A program made the translations under genes and the position numbers. From Bog-793 sp963761425 (GTDB lineage Bacteria > Actinomycetota > Acidimicrobiia > Acidimicrobiales > Bog-793): a stretch of 64,000 nt of DNA. The notes under the pieces are model-generated. The model saw only the letters and a list, made by a program, of their open reading frames with translations. It searched no databases and was not told the origin of the DNA. Shown one piece after another: positions 16,385 to 26,055 of this stretch. The stretch lies in contig CAVXGQ010000002.1 of assembly GCA_963761425.1 (NCBI GenBank), forward strand, positions 248,001 to 312,000, in the 5' to 3' direction. Numbering within the stretch: position 1 is the first letter of the stretch; each line of letters begins with the position of its first letter.

Positions 16385-17098
16385 TTGTCCGAACAGCCGG
16401 CCACCGAGAGGGACACCGGGAACAACCAGGTCCCAGGAGTTTCCCGATCGGTGGAGATCGCGATCGATTCCCTGCATCTGCGGGGCGATCTCACCGTGCC
16501 TGATTCAGCGCTCGGTGCCGTGCTCTTCGCTCACGGCAGCGGGAGCAGCCGCTCCAGCCCGAGAAACCGCGCCGTCGCCGCGGCGCTCAACCGGGCCAAA
16601 CTCGCCACGCTGCTTTTCGACCTGCTGACCGAGACCGAGGCGGACAACCGGCGGTTGGTGTTCGACATCTCCCTTCTGGCTGCCCGCCTCGAATCCGCGG
16701 TGGCCTGGTTGCGGCAGGAGCCCGTAGCTGGCCAACTGCCGATCGGGCTCTTCGGTGCCAGCACCGGGGCCGCTGCCGCCCTGGTGGCCGCAGCCGACCT
16801 CGGCGACCGGATTCGGGCCGTGGTTTCCCGTGGCGGCAGGCCCGATCTCGCTGGCGGAAGGCTTGAGGACGTGGGGGCCCCGACCCTTCTCATCGTCGGA
16901 GGTAACGACGAGGTGGTCCTGGGCCTCAACCGTGACGCGCAAGGGCGGCTTCGATGTCGGTCGTCGCTCGAGGTGGTGCCGGGCGCGACACATCTCTTCG
17001 AGGAGCCGGGCGCCCTGGAAGCGGTGGCCAAGCTGGCGAGCCGGTGGTTCGTGGCGTCGTTCGAACCGCCGGACGGCCGCACCCAGGGTTCTGGTTGA
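16385..17098 (+). CDS. Dienelactone hydrolase-like alpha/beta hydrolase
   Basis: 237 residues from TTG 16385, chosen for GAGGAG upstream. After a polar N-terminus the fold starts at about residue 22 (VEIAIDSLHLRGDL), with FAHGSGSSRSSPRN as the oxyanion region, nucleophile motif GASTGA near residue 124, an acid in GGNDEVV and the histidine in PGATHLFEEPGAL. These proteins often accompany or are fused to phosphoribosyltransferases; here it stands alone. The substrate is unknown. Confidence 0.82.
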   Translation: MSEQPATERDTGNNQVPGVSRSVEIAIDSLHLRGDLTVPDSALGAVLFAHGSGSSRSSPRNRAVAAALNRAKLATLLFDLLTETEADNRRLVFDISLLAARLESAVAWLRQEPVAGQLPIGLFGASTGAAAALVAAADLGDRIRAVVSRGGRPDLAGGRLEDVGAPTLLIVGGNDEVVLGLNRDAQGRLRCRSSLEVVPGATHLFEEPGALEAVAKLASRWFVASFEPPDGRTQGSG

Positions 17099-17271
17099 CC
17101 GGACCCCAGTTCGCCGGAAGCCCGACTCGCGGGCACCGGTGATACCGACGGGCCCGGGGGTTGGAGCGCCGAGTCCTCCGGTGCCGGGTCGCCCGGAGAA
17201 AAGAGGCTCGCGGCAGTTGGTCGGCGATCAGTCTCGGTTTCTCGGTCTTGGGGTCGTGCGGCGTCCGGGCC

Positions 17272-18678
17272 TCAGTGGTGAAAGGCCGAGCCCTCGTCCG
17301 GGCTCTGGAGGGGTCCGCCCTGACGGTCGAGCTCCGGGATCAGCCGGATGAGGTCCTCAAGGAACAGAGAGGCCAGGTCATGGGAGAATCCGTTGCGGAC
17401 CACCACCCGCAGGGCGCTCAGGTCCTGGCGGTTCTCGGGGAAGGGGTAGGCGGGCACCAGCCAGCCCCGCTCGCGGAGCCGGCGAGAGACGTCGAACACG
17501 TTGTAGGCAGAGATGTCCGGTCCGGTGGTGAAGGCGAACACCGGCAGTTCATCCCCGCGGGTGAGGAGCCTGAACGGCCCGAGCTGCCCGATTCGGTCGG
17601 CGAGGTCGGTGGCGATGTCGCGTGAGGCCTGCTGGACGGTCCGGAAGCCATCGAAGCCGAGCCGGAGGAAGGTGTAGTACTGGGCCACGACCTCGGCTCC
17701 CGGCCGGGAGAAGTTGAGGGCGAAGGTCGGCATGTTCCCGCCTAGGTAGTTGACGCTGAAGACGAGCTCCTCGGGCAGGGAGTCGTGGTCCCGCCACAGC
17801 ACCCACCCCACCCCGGGGTAGACGAGCCCGTACTTGTGCCCCGAGGTGTTGATCGAGGCCACCCGGGGGAGACGGAAGTCCCAGACAAGGTCCTCGTCGA
17901 GGAAGGGGGCGATCATGGCGCCGGAGGCCCCGTCGACGTGGATCGGAATGTCGATTCCGGTGCGGGTCTGGAGCTCATCGAGGCTCGCCGCGATGGCGGC
18001 AACCGGCTCGTAACTCCCGTCGAAGGTGGAGCCGAGGACCGCCACCACGCCGATGGTGTTCTCGTCGCAGCGCGCCACCGCCTCCTCGGCGGAGAGATGG
18101 AACCGCTCGCCTTCCATGGGGACCTTGCGGGCCTCCACCTCCCAGTAGTTGCAGAACTTCTCCCAGCAGACCTGAACGTTGGCGCCCATCACGAGGTTGG
18201 GCCGGGTGGCGGGTGCTCCGGCCGCGCCCTGGTGTCTGGCCCATCGCCGCTTCAGGGCCAGGCCGCCGAGCATGCACGCCTCCGACGAGCCGGTGGTCGA
18301 GCAGCCGATGGCCCGTTCGGGGTCGGGGGCATGCCAGAGGTTGGCGAGAATGCTCACGCAACGCCGCTCGAGCTCGGCGGTCTGGGGGTACTCGTCCTTG
18401 TCGATCATGTTCTTCTCGAGGCACTCGGCCATGAGCCGGCGCGCCGGTTCCTCCATCCAGGTGGTCACGAAGGTGGCGAGGTTCAGCCGGGCGTTTCCGT
18501 CCAGCATCAGCTCGTCATGGACCAGCTGGTAGGCGGTCTCGGCCGGGACCGGCCGGTCGCCGAGGCGATCGGTGGGGAGCAGGAGCCCCTCCTGGAGCGC
18601 CGGGTTGTCCAACGAGTGCATCGGGTTGGCGCGGTGGCCAGCTCCGTGACGGGTCGCTGTCGCGTGGTGCAAGGGCAT
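17272..18678 (-). CDS. gadB: Glutamate decarboxylase
   Basis: 468 residues, PLP fold-type I decarboxylase converting glutamate to GABA with proton consumption. CSTTGSSEA (126-134), HVDGASG (247-253) and the PLP lysine in SGHKYG (K282) are in place, and the length is the usual one. The N-terminus (MPLHHATATRHG) and C-terminus end normally. There is no gadC antiporter in the window, so it may work in general metabolism rather than a full acid-resistance pair. The upstream gene (methyltransferase) starts about 850 bp away and is transcribed in the same direction with a 51-bp gap. Confidence 0.92.
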   Translation of the reverse strand: MPLHHATATRHGAGHRANPMHSLDNPALQEGLLLPTDRLGDRPVPAETAYQLVHDELMLDGNARLNLATFVTTWMEEPARRLMAECLEKNMIDKDEYPQTAELERRCVSILANLWHAPDPERAIGCSTTGSSEACMLGGLALKRRWARHQGAAGAPATRPNLVMGANVQVCWEKFCNYWEVEARKVPMEGERFHLSAEEAVARCDENTIGVVAVLGSTFDGSYEPVAAIAASLDELQTRTGIDIPIHVDGASGAMIAPFLDEDLVWDFRLPRVASINTSGHKYGLVYPGVGWVLWRDHDSLPEELVFSVNYLGGNMPTFALNFSRPGAEVVAQYYTFLRLGFDGFRTVQQASRDIATDLADRIGQLGPFRLLTRGDELPVFAFTTGPDISAYNVFDVSRRLRERGWLVPAYPFPENRQDLSALRVVVRNGFSHDLASLFLEDLIRLIPELDRQGGPLQSPDEGSAFHH

Positions 18679-18729
18679 GATGTCCGCCTTCCCTCTCGAT
18701 CCTCATCCGGTCGCCAGCCCCGAGATCCC

Positions 18730-19530
18730 TCAGGGCCCGGGCGCTTTCACCGCTTCCACCTCGAGTCGGGCCATTCTCACGTGGGCATTACCGCTCGCGT
18801 CCAGCGGATGCCCGACGAGATAGCGATCGAGAACCGCCTCGAGCAGCTCACCCCGCTCGCCTGCCGGCACCCGCTGCAGGTAAGGCATCCAGGTGGTGCG
18901 GAGCCAACCGGCGAGACCCTCGCGACCTGGGTGGATCATTTCCTTCGGCAACAGCTCGACCCGGATGGGCGACAGTGAAGCTTTCTCTAGCCAGGCTCGG
19001 TATTCCTCCGGGCCGTAGAACCCGTATGGATAGGCGAAGCCGACGAAGTAGCCCCGCCACCGGGGGAGCGCGGTCACCTCCTCCATCACCTCGACCACCT
19101 CCGCGGCATTTCCCTTGCCGCCCATCTGGAGGAGGACGTGTCCGTCGGGGCGGAGACTGCGCGCGATACCGGACAGTACCGGCCGGTGATCCTTGATCCA
19201 GTGCAGGGTGGCGTTCGAGAACGCGACGGTGAACTCGCCGTCGAATCTCAGGTGGGAAGCATCACCGACCTCGAAATGGAGGTTGGGATGAAACGGGGCG
19301 TGGCGTTCATAGGCGCGTCGGACCATGTCAGAGGAAAGGTCGATGCCGAGCACCCGGCCGCGGGGAACGAGCGAGGCGATCTCAGCGGTCACCTTGCCGT
19401 CGCCACAACCGACATCCAGGACGATCTCATCGCCGCGGAGTCGAAGTTGCGCGATCAGGTCCCGTGCCCACTGCTGTTGCTGGGAGGAGTTGCGTTCGTA
19501 GTCTTCGGCATTCCAGGTGAACTGCTTCAT
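18730..19530 (-). CDS. Class I SAM-dependent methyltransferase (Tam-like)
   Basis: 266 residues. The SAM-binding motif I is VLDVGCGDGKVT at about 36-47, the acidic loop GIDLSSDMV follows at about 60, and motif II/III VAFSNATLHWIKD lies at about 105. This pattern, including the LHW segment, is typical of the trans-aconitate 2-methyltransferase-like group. The C-terminal half (YPYGFYGPEEYRAWL, MPYLQRVP) matches the same group. Methyl acceptor unproven. Probably cotranscribed with the downstream glutamate decarboxylase gene. Confidence 0.85.
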   Translation of the reverse strand: MKQFTWNAEDYERNSSQQQQWARDLIAQLRLRGDEIVLDVGCGDGKVTAEIASLVPRGRVLGIDLSSDMVRRAYERHAPFHPNLHFEVGDASHLRFDGEFTVAFSNATLHWIKDHRPVLSGIARSLRPDGHVLLQMGGKGNAAEVVEVMEEVTALPRWRGYFVGFAYPYGFYGPEEYRAWLEKASLSPIRVELLPKEMIHPGREGLAGWLRTTWMPYLQRVPAGERGELLEAVLDRYLVGHPLDASGNAHVRMARLEVEAVKAPGP

Positions 19531-19894
19531 AGGAGCTGTGAGAACTCTGCTTCGGAATCACCCGACGGGCCAATTGGCCTTCCTGGCGAAACTGACCTCG
19601 TCGTCGTGTTCGCGTCTCGTTCTATGGTCGAGCGCCGCTGGCAGGTTGCGTTCTTTGGTCGACAGCTGGACTGAACTCCCGTGGGACCGTAGAACACGCC
19701 GCGGCGAGTGTCGGCGCCGACTAGCCGGAGACGCGCGCTTCGGCTTATCGGTCGCCCAGGCCGCTGAACCGGTGCCGAGGGGTAGGAGTAAAATGACGTT
19801 GATCTGCGAGTCTTGACCGGGACGGCTGAAGACTCGGTTCTTGATCGGAAACGTTGGCGCTCTGACTGAAGTGTCAATCCGCAAAGGGGGCGCG

Positions 19895-21052
19895 ATGAGT
19901 GCTCTGGAAGTGCGGAGGCCCGTGCGATGCCTGCGGCTGGTGCTCGCCGGCGTGTCGTTCGTCTTGGTAACCGGCCTCGGAGGGGCCGTCGTCTCGGGGT
20001 CGTCTGGCGCCACCGGGCGGTCGACCGCAGCGCTTTCCACTCCTGGCGTAGGCACCCTCAACGGCGTGAGCTGCGTCTCGGACAAGTTGTGCCTCGCGGT
20101 GGGCTATCGCGACGACAAAACCTTGATTGAGTCCTGGGACGGCACCGCTTGGACGACCCTGCCCAGTCCCGATCGTGGCCTGATCAGCGCCCTGTTTGGC
20201 GTGTCCTGTTCCTCGGCCAAGTGGTGTGTCGCGGTGGGCAACTACGCCGACAGTTCCGGCCAGTGGGCGCTCATCGAATCCTGGAACGGCAGTGCCTGGT
20301 CGGTCGTGTCGAGCCCGAGTCCTGGCTCGGCGGCCAGCGAGCTTCTCGGCGTGTCCTGCGTCTCTTCGAGCTCGTGCAAGGCCGTCGGCGGCTACGGCGA
20401 CGGCACCTTGATCGAATCCTGGAACGGAACTGCCTGGTCCATGACGCCTGGCGCCAGCACGGGGAGCGCCAGCAAGCAACTTGACGCGGTTTCCTGTCGG
20501 TCGACGAGCTGGTGCGTGGCGGTCGGCAATCGGGCCGCCGGGACCCTGGTCGAGTCCTGGAACGGCGGCTCCTGGTCGGTCGTGCCGAGCCCGACTCCCG
20601 GCACCTACGGTGGCCTGGCCGGGGTCTCGTGTTCCTCGGGCCGGTGGTGCGTCGCCGTAGGCAGCTACAGCACCGGCACCGGCAGCGGTGCCAGCGCTCC
20701 CGGCCGGACCCTCATCGAGTCCTGGAACGGCGCCACGTGGTCGGTCGCCTCGAATCCCAGCCCGTCAGTCGCTTACCTCTTCGGTGCCACCTGTGTTTCG
20801 GCGAAGTTGTGCCAGGCGGTTGGCGAATATCGAGCCACCTCGGGCCTTTTCGGAGCGCTCATCGAGACTTGGAACGGAGCCGTCTGGTCGCTCGCGGCCA
20901 ATCCGAAGCCGCCGGTCGCCTACTTCTACGCCGTGTCCTGCCACTCGGCGAAGTCTTGCGGGGCGGTTGGCGAGTTCACCAGCAACGTCCATGGTGCGGG
21001 CCCCGCCGACGCCCTGGTTGAGTCCTGGAACGGCACCGCCTGGTCGATCTAG
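19895..21052 (+). CDS. Secreted seven-repeat cysteine/tryptophan-rich protein
   Basis: 385 residues from ATG 19895, which has AAAGGGGG upstream. An N-terminal signal peptide (LRLVLAGVSFVLVTGLGGAVV, split after the hydrophobic stretch) leads to seven repeats of about 45 residues. Each contains a cysteine pair and a tryptophan pair: (V/A)SC-S--(W/L/S)C-AVG then (L)IESWNG-(A/S)WS. The seven copies (CVSDKLC, CSSAKWC, CVSSSSC, CRSTSWC, CSSGRWC, CVSAKLC, CHSAKSC) suggest a seven-bladed beta-propeller stabilised by one disulfide per blade. The first repeat starts mid-unit and the last ends at WNGTAWSI, as in a circularly closed propeller. Function unknown; probably binds a surface ligand. Confidence 0.75.
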   Translation: MSALEVRRPVRCLRLVLAGVSFVLVTGLGGAVVSGSSGATGRSTAALSTPGVGTLNGVSCVSDKLCLAVGYRDDKTLIESWDGTAWTTLPSPDRGLISALFGVSCSSAKWCVAVGNYADSSGQWALIESWNGSAWSVVSSPSPGSAASELLGVSCVSSSSCKAVGGYGDGTLIESWNGTAWSMTPGASTGSASKQLDAVSCRSTSWCVAVGNRAAGTLVESWNGGSWSVVPSPTPGTYGGLAGVSCSSGRWCVAVGSYSTGTGSGASAPGRTLIESWNGATWSVASNPSPSVAYLFGATCVSAKLCQAVGEYRATSGLFGALIETWNGAVWSLAANPKPPVAYFYAVSCHSAKSCGAVGEFTSNVHGAGPADALVESWNGTAWSI

Positions 21053-21146
21053 AGGTTCCTTCTCGGCCTCCGGGAATTGACGGGAAGGGTCATCGGGGCG
21101 GGGTGTGACGGTCGCCCGGTGGGTTGGCCGGCACGGCCGCTCGGCG

Positions 21147-22115
21147 TCAGCTGGGTGTCGACGCCGAGGTCTTTGGCCGGTTTGCCGTCCGCCGCCGCTC
21201 GGCCCGGCCGGCGTACATCAGCTGGTCGGCCTGGGCCAGGAGGTCTTCCATGGAGAGTTTCATGCCCGGTTCCCGGGAAGCCCTGCCGATGCTGACGCTG
21301 ACCGGCTGTGTCCCGGGGGCGGCGTCGTGCGCGAGTTCCGAGACGACGCGCCGAACGACGATTTCGCCGGAGGCATCGTCGACGTCGAGGATCAGCACGA
21401 CGAACTCATCACCCCCGATGCGCGCCACCAGGTCCGTCGCGCGCACACTGCGCTGCAGTGCCCGGGCCACCGACTGGAGGGCCTCGTCCCCCCTCCGATG
21501 ACCGTGGAGATCGTTGAGCTCTTTCAGGTTGTCCACGTCGATGAACAGGGCCTGGAGATTCTTGTGGGTGCGATCCGCGATGGCGAGCAGGATCTCGGCG
21601 CCGCTCATCAGGCCGCGGCGGTTGCGGACCCCCGTCAGATCGTCGACGAGTGAAAGCCCGCGCAGTTCCTCGACGAGCCGGGCCTGGTGTTGGAGCTCGC
21701 CGACCCGATCGGTGACGTCATGGAAGACGATGCAGGTGCGTGTCTCCCCGTCAGAGGTGGTGAAGATGTTCGAGGTGAGGTCGGCAATGAAGGTGGTGCC
21801 ATCGCCTCGGCGGAAAGACAGCTCGGCGCGGCTGTGGCCATGGGGCGCCCGGGAGGCGAGGGCCAGGTCCCACCGGTCGTCGTTCGGATCGGCGAGTCCC
21901 TGCCGACCGAGCCGGATGATTTCGTCCTCCTCGAGCCGAAGCATCTGGCAGGCGGCCGGGTTAGCGGCCAGGATCCGCCCGTCGGGCACGGTCAACATCA
22001 CGCCGTCCAGGCTGAACCGGTAGATCGCCTCGTAGTCTTCCAGACTGAGCTGCCGGTTCCGAGAAGCGTCGGGGGCTTGCTCGGTCGTCTTTGCGGGCCT
22101 CGTCACGGCGCCCAC
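21147..22115 (-). CDS. PAS-GGDEF diguanylate cyclase
   Basis: 322 residues. A PAS domain covers about residues 28-140 (YRFSLDGVMLTVPDGRILAANPAAC, with the PAC part FTTSDGETRTCIVFHDVTDR), then a GGDEF domain from about 150. The active-site loop reads RIGGDEFVV, so it should make cyclic di-GMP from two GTP; no EAL domain follows. The upstream RxxD inhibitory site is not obvious. It has no membrane segment, so the PAS domain probably senses a cytoplasmic cue such as redox state or a small molecule. Confidence 0.9.
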   Translation of the reverse strand: MGAVTRPAKTTEQAPDASRNRQLSLEDYEAIYRFSLDGVMLTVPDGRILAANPAACQMLRLEEDEIIRLGRQGLADPNDDRWDLALASRAPHGHSRAELSFRRGDGTTFIADLTSNIFTTSDGETRTCIVFHDVTDRVGELQHQARLVEELRGLSLVDDLTGVRNRRGLMSGAEILLAIADRTHKNLQALFIDVDNLKELNDLHGHRRGDEALQSVARALQRSVRATDLVARIGGDEFVVLILDVDDASGEIVVRRVVSELAHDAAPGTQPVSVSIGRASREPGMKLSMEDLLAQADQLMYAGRAERRRTANRPKTSASTPS

Positions 22116-22317
22116 CGGGTACCTCCTCGTGACTCGATAGGGACCGTCGAGCCGGTGACCGGCGCCGCCAATCGACCGAGAAGGCGGGCCGAGGTCGCAG
22201 GTTCCGAGACGGGTCGAACTCCGTGAGATTAGCGGCCCCGTCGCTCCCGGCCGACCGTCACCGGGCTACCGGTTCCGTCCCGGGTGCGAAGATCGCCCCG
22301 GCCGGCCGACGTCCGCG

Positions 22318-23316
22318 CTACCGCCAGGCCGCTCCGCCGGCGGCGTCTTTGAGGACCATCTCCGCGAGCTCGTCGACGAGATCGGGGCGCGCCGTGACGA
22401 TCCCGAGCTCGCGGTTGTAGAGAAGCGACGCCACCGAGAAGTTCTCGGAACCGACGAAGGCCCGCCCGTCGGCGCGCCCGGAGTCCACCACGACGACCTT
22501 GGCGTGGATGTAGAGCGCGGACGGCTCATCCGGGTAGGTCCGCACCTCGACCCCGTCTGCCGTCAAGGTGTCGAGGGCCCGGTCCCAGGACGGGTCGGCG
22601 GTCATGACGACCACCACCCTCACGCCCCGGTGCGCCGCGGCGACGAGCGCGTCGGTGACCAAAGCGTCGGCCATCTCCTCGTTCTCGACGTCGATCGAGG
22701 TCCGCGCCGAGTCGATGAGCGCGACGAGGGCCCGCTCGGCCCCCGGGCTCCACAGCAGGTCCCGGCCGGCGGGGGGCGTCGGCGCCCCGCCGGCCGCCCA
22801 GTCGCCATCGAAGGTCGCTTCGATGGCGTCCACGTCGGCGGGTTGGGTGTCAACGACGACCACGTCGCGGGTCGTCGCGTAGTAGCGGGCGGTGAGATTC
22901 ATGGTCATTATCAGGGCGGTCGAGTCATCGATGACCGCGGCCTTCTCGTGGTCGAGGTCGAAGCGCGAGGGAGCCCAGCGCACCGCGACGTGGTGGTCGC
23001 GGAGGTAGGCAAAAGCCGCCAAGTTCTCGTCCTCGATGTAGGCCTGGTCGAGGATCACCCGGACCCGGACCCCGCGGGCCGCGTCGGCCGCGAGGATCGA
23101 CTCCACCACCGGGTCCGCGAGCTCGTACATCTCGAGATCGACGGTGCGGTTCGCCGAGCGCAGGTACCGGTCGACCGGGGCCATGCCGGCCTGCGGCTCA
23201 ACGAGGAGATGAATCGCGCCGGTCGTCCCGGTCTGGGCCTGGGCAGGGGGCCCGCAGACCGTGGCGCCGAGAAAAAAGACCACAAGGACCACGACGCCGC
23301 GCAGCACCGCCTGCAC
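22318..23316 (-). CDS. Secreted phospholipase D-like protein
   Basis: 332 residues. A signal peptide (hydrophobic residues 5-20, then CGPPAQAQ) precedes two HKD half-domains. The first motif is H123-K125-D130 with N140 (DHEKAAVIDD...MTMN). The second is in IHAKVVVVDSG with the downstream GSEN. Such proteins hydrolyse phosphodiester bonds in lipids or nucleic acids through a phospho-histidine intermediate formed between the two motifs. A cysteine right after the hydrophobic core could make it a lipoprotein. It is monocistronic as far as can be seen. Confidence 0.85.
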   Translation of the reverse strand: MQAVLRGVVVLVVFFLGATVCGPPAQAQTGTTGAIHLLVEPQAGMAPVDRYLRSANRTVDLEMYELADPVVESILAADAARGVRVRVILDQAYIEDENLAAFAYLRDHHVAVRWAPSRFDLDHEKAAVIDDSTALIMTMNLTARYYATTRDVVVVDTQPADVDAIEATFDGDWAAGGAPTPPAGRDLLWSPGAERALVALIDSARTSIDVENEEMADALVTDALVAAAHRGVRVVVVMTADPSWDRALDTLTADGVEVRTYPDEPSALYIHAKVVVVDSGRADGRAFVGSENFSVASLLYNRELGIVTARPDLVDELAEMVLKDAAGGAAWR

Positions 23317-23588
23317 CGCTACGCCCTCTCTACCCGCCTGGCGAAGAAGGCCTCGGGCGCCGCCGGCCGCCAGGAGCCGGACCCCGTCTCGCCCGGCTGA
23401 CCTGCAGATATCTGATCGAGGCTGGCAGCTTGCGCCTGAAGGTCAACACCGCTGCCCGTCACGACGTCAACCGCGTGTTGGATTTCGGTGCTTTCGGCAT
23501 CTAGTATCAATAGTAATGATCGATGTTCGTTCGGGATTGCCACGCGGGTGCACCATTGCCGTTGCCTCGATGAAGGGTCGCTGACCGG

Positions 23589-24137
23589 ATGGCCATGCGA
23601 CGACTCGGGGTGGGCGGCCGCCGCCGGCAGCCGGCGATGTCCTACGCCCTGGCGGGGCGGCTGCGGGTGTCGATGACCCACCTTGCCCGCCAGCTCCGCC
23701 GGCGAGGTCCCTCGGAATTGACGATCGCCCAGCTCTCGGCGCTCGCGGCCGTCGCCAACTCCGGTCCTCTGAGCGTCGGCCAGCTCGCCGAGATGGAAGG
23801 CTTGCCCTCACCGGCCGCCACCCGTCTCGCCGACAGGCTGGAGGAGGCCGGCCTTATCGAGAGGCGGGCGAACCCCGAGGATCGTCGGGGGATCCACCTC
23901 CTCGTCACCGCGGAAGGCCGCGAGCTGATCGACCGACGCGCCCAGGCCAGCACGACCTGGCTCGCCGAGCGACTGGCGGCCCTCAGCGAGTCCGACCACC
24001 GGGCGCTCGAACGGGCGGTGACGGTGATCGAAACCCTGGCGGCCGAGCGTCCCGGCGAAAGGCCGAAGACCCGGGTGCCAAGAGATCACCAGGAGCGAAT
24101 CGGGCGAAGCCGCCCCCTGGAAGGAGTGAAGCGGTGA
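23589..24137 (+). CDS. MarR-family regulator
   Basis: 182 residues, winged helix at about residues 45-110 (LTIAQLSALAAVANSGPLSVGQLAEMEGLPSPAATRLADRLEEAGLIERR, with wing NPEDRRGIHL). The stop overlaps the GTG start of the MFS gene (GTGA at 24134-24137), so it is translationally coupled to the efflux pump it presumably represses. The N-terminal ATG at 23589 is accepted; M17 (23637) is an alternative. An AT-rich patch at 23505-23530 probably holds promoter and operator. Confidence 0.9.
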   Translation: MAMRRLGVGGRRRQPAMSYALAGRLRVSMTHLARQLRRRGPSELTIAQLSALAAVANSGPLSVGQLAEMEGLPSPAATRLADRLEEAGLIERRANPEDRRGIHLLVTAEGRELIDRRAQASTTWLAERLAALSESDHRALERAVTVIETLAAERPGERPKTRVPRDHQERIGRSRPLEGVKR

Positions 24138-25933
24138 CATTGACCGCGCCAGCCCGGTCGCCGATCCTCGGGCCGCGTTACAAGTGGGTCGTCCTCTCCA
24201 ACACGACCATCGGGGTCCTGCTCGCGTCGATCAACGCCACGAGCCTCATGATCGCCCTCCCGGTCATCTTCCGGGGTATCCATCTCGACCCGCTTGTCGC
24301 CTCGAACTTCCCGTACCTGTTGTGGATCCTCATGGGCTACATGCTGGTGATGGCCGCGGTGGTGGTGACCGTCGGCCGCATCGGCGACATCTTCGGCCGG
24401 GTGAAGATGTACAACCTCGGCTTCGCCTGGTTCACGCTCGGCGCGATCCTGCTCTCGGTGGTGTGGAGCCACGGTGCGACCGGGGCTCTGGAACTCATCA
24501 TCCTGCGGATGTTCCAGGCGATCGGCGGGGCGCTGCTCATGGCGAACTCGGCCGCTATCATCACCGACGCCTTCCCCGCCGAACAGCTGGGCCTCGCCCT
24601 GGGGACGAACATGGTCGCCGCCATCTTGGGCTCGTTCCTCGGCATCCTCGTCGGGGGCCTGCTCGCCCAGGTGGGGTGGCGCTGGGTGTTCCTCGCCAAC
24701 GTGCCCATCGGGGTTTTCGGGACGATCTGGGCGTATCTGAAGCTCAAGGAGATCGGGATCCGCATCCCGGCCCGGATCGACTGGTTGGGAAACATCACCT
24801 TCGCCGGCGGCCTCGCCATGCTCCTCACCGGCTTCACCTACGCCATCAAGCCCTACGGCAACTCCCTCACCGGATGGGGGAATCCCTTCGTTCTGGAGAT
24901 GATCTTCGGCGGTCTGGCGGCGCTCGTCGCCTTCCTCTTTATCGAGACGAAGGTGGAGGCGCCGCTTTTCCGACTGTCGCTGTTCCGGATCCGGGCGTTC
25001 AGCGCGGGCAACGCCGCCGGGTTCCTCGGTTCGGTTGGCCGAGGCGGCTTCCAGTTCATGTTGATGATCTGGTTCCAGGGCATCTGGCTGCCCGAGCACG
25101 GCTACGACTTCACCGTCACGCCCTTGTGGGCGGGCATCTACATGATGCCGTTCATGATCGGCTTCGTCCTGTCCGGGCCGCTGTCGGGGAGGCTCTCGGA
25201 CCGCTTCGGGGCGCGGCCGTTCGCGACCGCGGGCATGCTGGTCTCGGGGGGAGCGTTCGCTCTGATGTTGCTGTTCCCGGCCGACTTCTCGTACTGGCCG
25301 TTCGCCGCGGTGATGTTCATGTCGGGGATCGGCGGGGGGCTTTTCGCTGCTCCGAACACGTCTTCGATCATGAACTCGGTGCCGGCGCGCCATCGAGGCG
25401 CGGCCTCGGGGATGCGGGTGACGCTGGCCAACTCCGGCATGCCGCTGTCGATGGGGCTGTTTTTCACCTTGTTGATCGTCGGGCTGAACTCCCAGGTTCC
25501 CCATGCCATGCTCGCCGGGCTCACGGCCCACGGGGTACCCGCGAGTGTCGCGGCCATGCTCGCCAAAGCCCCGCCGCTCGGTTACCTCTTCGCGGCCTTC
25601 CTCGGGTACAACCCGCTGAAGAGCCTGCTCGGGCCCAAGGTGCTGAGCCATCTCGGTGCCGGGCAGGCGAAGCTCATCACCAGTCGGGCCTTCTTCCCGC
25701 AGCTGATCGGCCCTTCGTTCAAGCACGCCCTGACGATCATCCTCCTCTTCGCCGTGGTGATGAGCGTGATCGCCGCCTTCGCCTCGGCGTTACGGGGGGC
25801 CAAGTTCATCCACGAGGACGAGGAGTCCCGGGCCCAGAAAGCCCGCCTCGTCCATCACCATCTTCTCCACCGGCACGAGGTCGGGGGAGATGGCGAGGGT
25901 GCCGAGGTCGAAAAGGTTCCGACGCCGGCCTAG
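24134..25933 (+). CDS. MFS drug transporter, DHA2 (14-TM) family
   Basis: 599 residues with about 14 hydrophobic segments. The motif-A-like GRIGDIFGRVKMYNLGF between TM2 and TM3, motif C-like GSFLGILVGGLLAQVGWRWVF in TM5 and the DHA2-typical N-terminal INATSLMIALPVI are visible. It is coupled to the MarR gene by a 4-nt overlap, which suggests proton-driven export of a toxic compound or drug. The C-terminal 60 residues are hydrophilic and histidine-rich (ARLVHHHLLHRHE), unusual for the family and possibly metal-binding or a readthrough-like extension. Confidence 0.92.
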   Translation: MTLTAPARSPILGPRYKWVVLSNTTIGVLLASINATSLMIALPVIFRGIHLDPLVASNFPYLLWILMGYMLVMAAVVVTVGRIGDIFGRVKMYNLGFAWFTLGAILLSVVWSHGATGALELIILRMFQAIGGALLMANSAAIITDAFPAEQLGLALGTNMVAAILGSFLGILVGGLLAQVGWRWVFLANVPIGVFGTIWAYLKLKEIGIRIPARIDWLGNITFAGGLAMLLTGFTYAIKPYGNSLTGWGNPFVLEMIFGGLAALVAFLFIETKVEAPLFRLSLFRIRAFSAGNAAGFLGSVGRGGFQFMLMIWFQGIWLPEHGYDFTVTPLWAGIYMMPFMIGFVLSGPLSGRLSDRFGARPFATAGMLVSGGAFALMLLFPADFSYWPFAAVMFMSGIGGGLFAAPNTSSIMNSVPARHRGAASGMRVTLANSGMPLSMGLFFTLLIVGLNSQVPHAMLAGLTAHGVPASVAAMLAKAPPLGYLFAAFLGYNPLKSLLGPKVLSHLGAGQAKLITSRAFFPQLIGPSFKHALTIILLFAVVMSVIAAFASALRGAKFIHEDEESRAQKARLVHHHLLHRHEVGGDGEGAEVEKVPTPA

Positions 25934-26055
25934 AAGCGGTGGGCTGACTGTCTCGGACGGGGAGATCCAAAGGCCCTGCCGTCGGGCCCGGCTTGGCCGA
26001 CCCGTCCGCGCACGTGGGCGGGCGGATGAAGGTCACCTGAAGAAGAGTTCGCCCG

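Noticed and set aside
17785..18978. Plus-strand frame opposite glutamate decarboxylase
   Set aside because: Shadow of the real gene; no domain and unnatural composition.
24086..25726. 546-codon minus-strand frame opposite the MFS gene
   Set aside because: Composition (HRH, DDE, RRR runs) is that of an antisense shadow; the plus-strand gene is clear.
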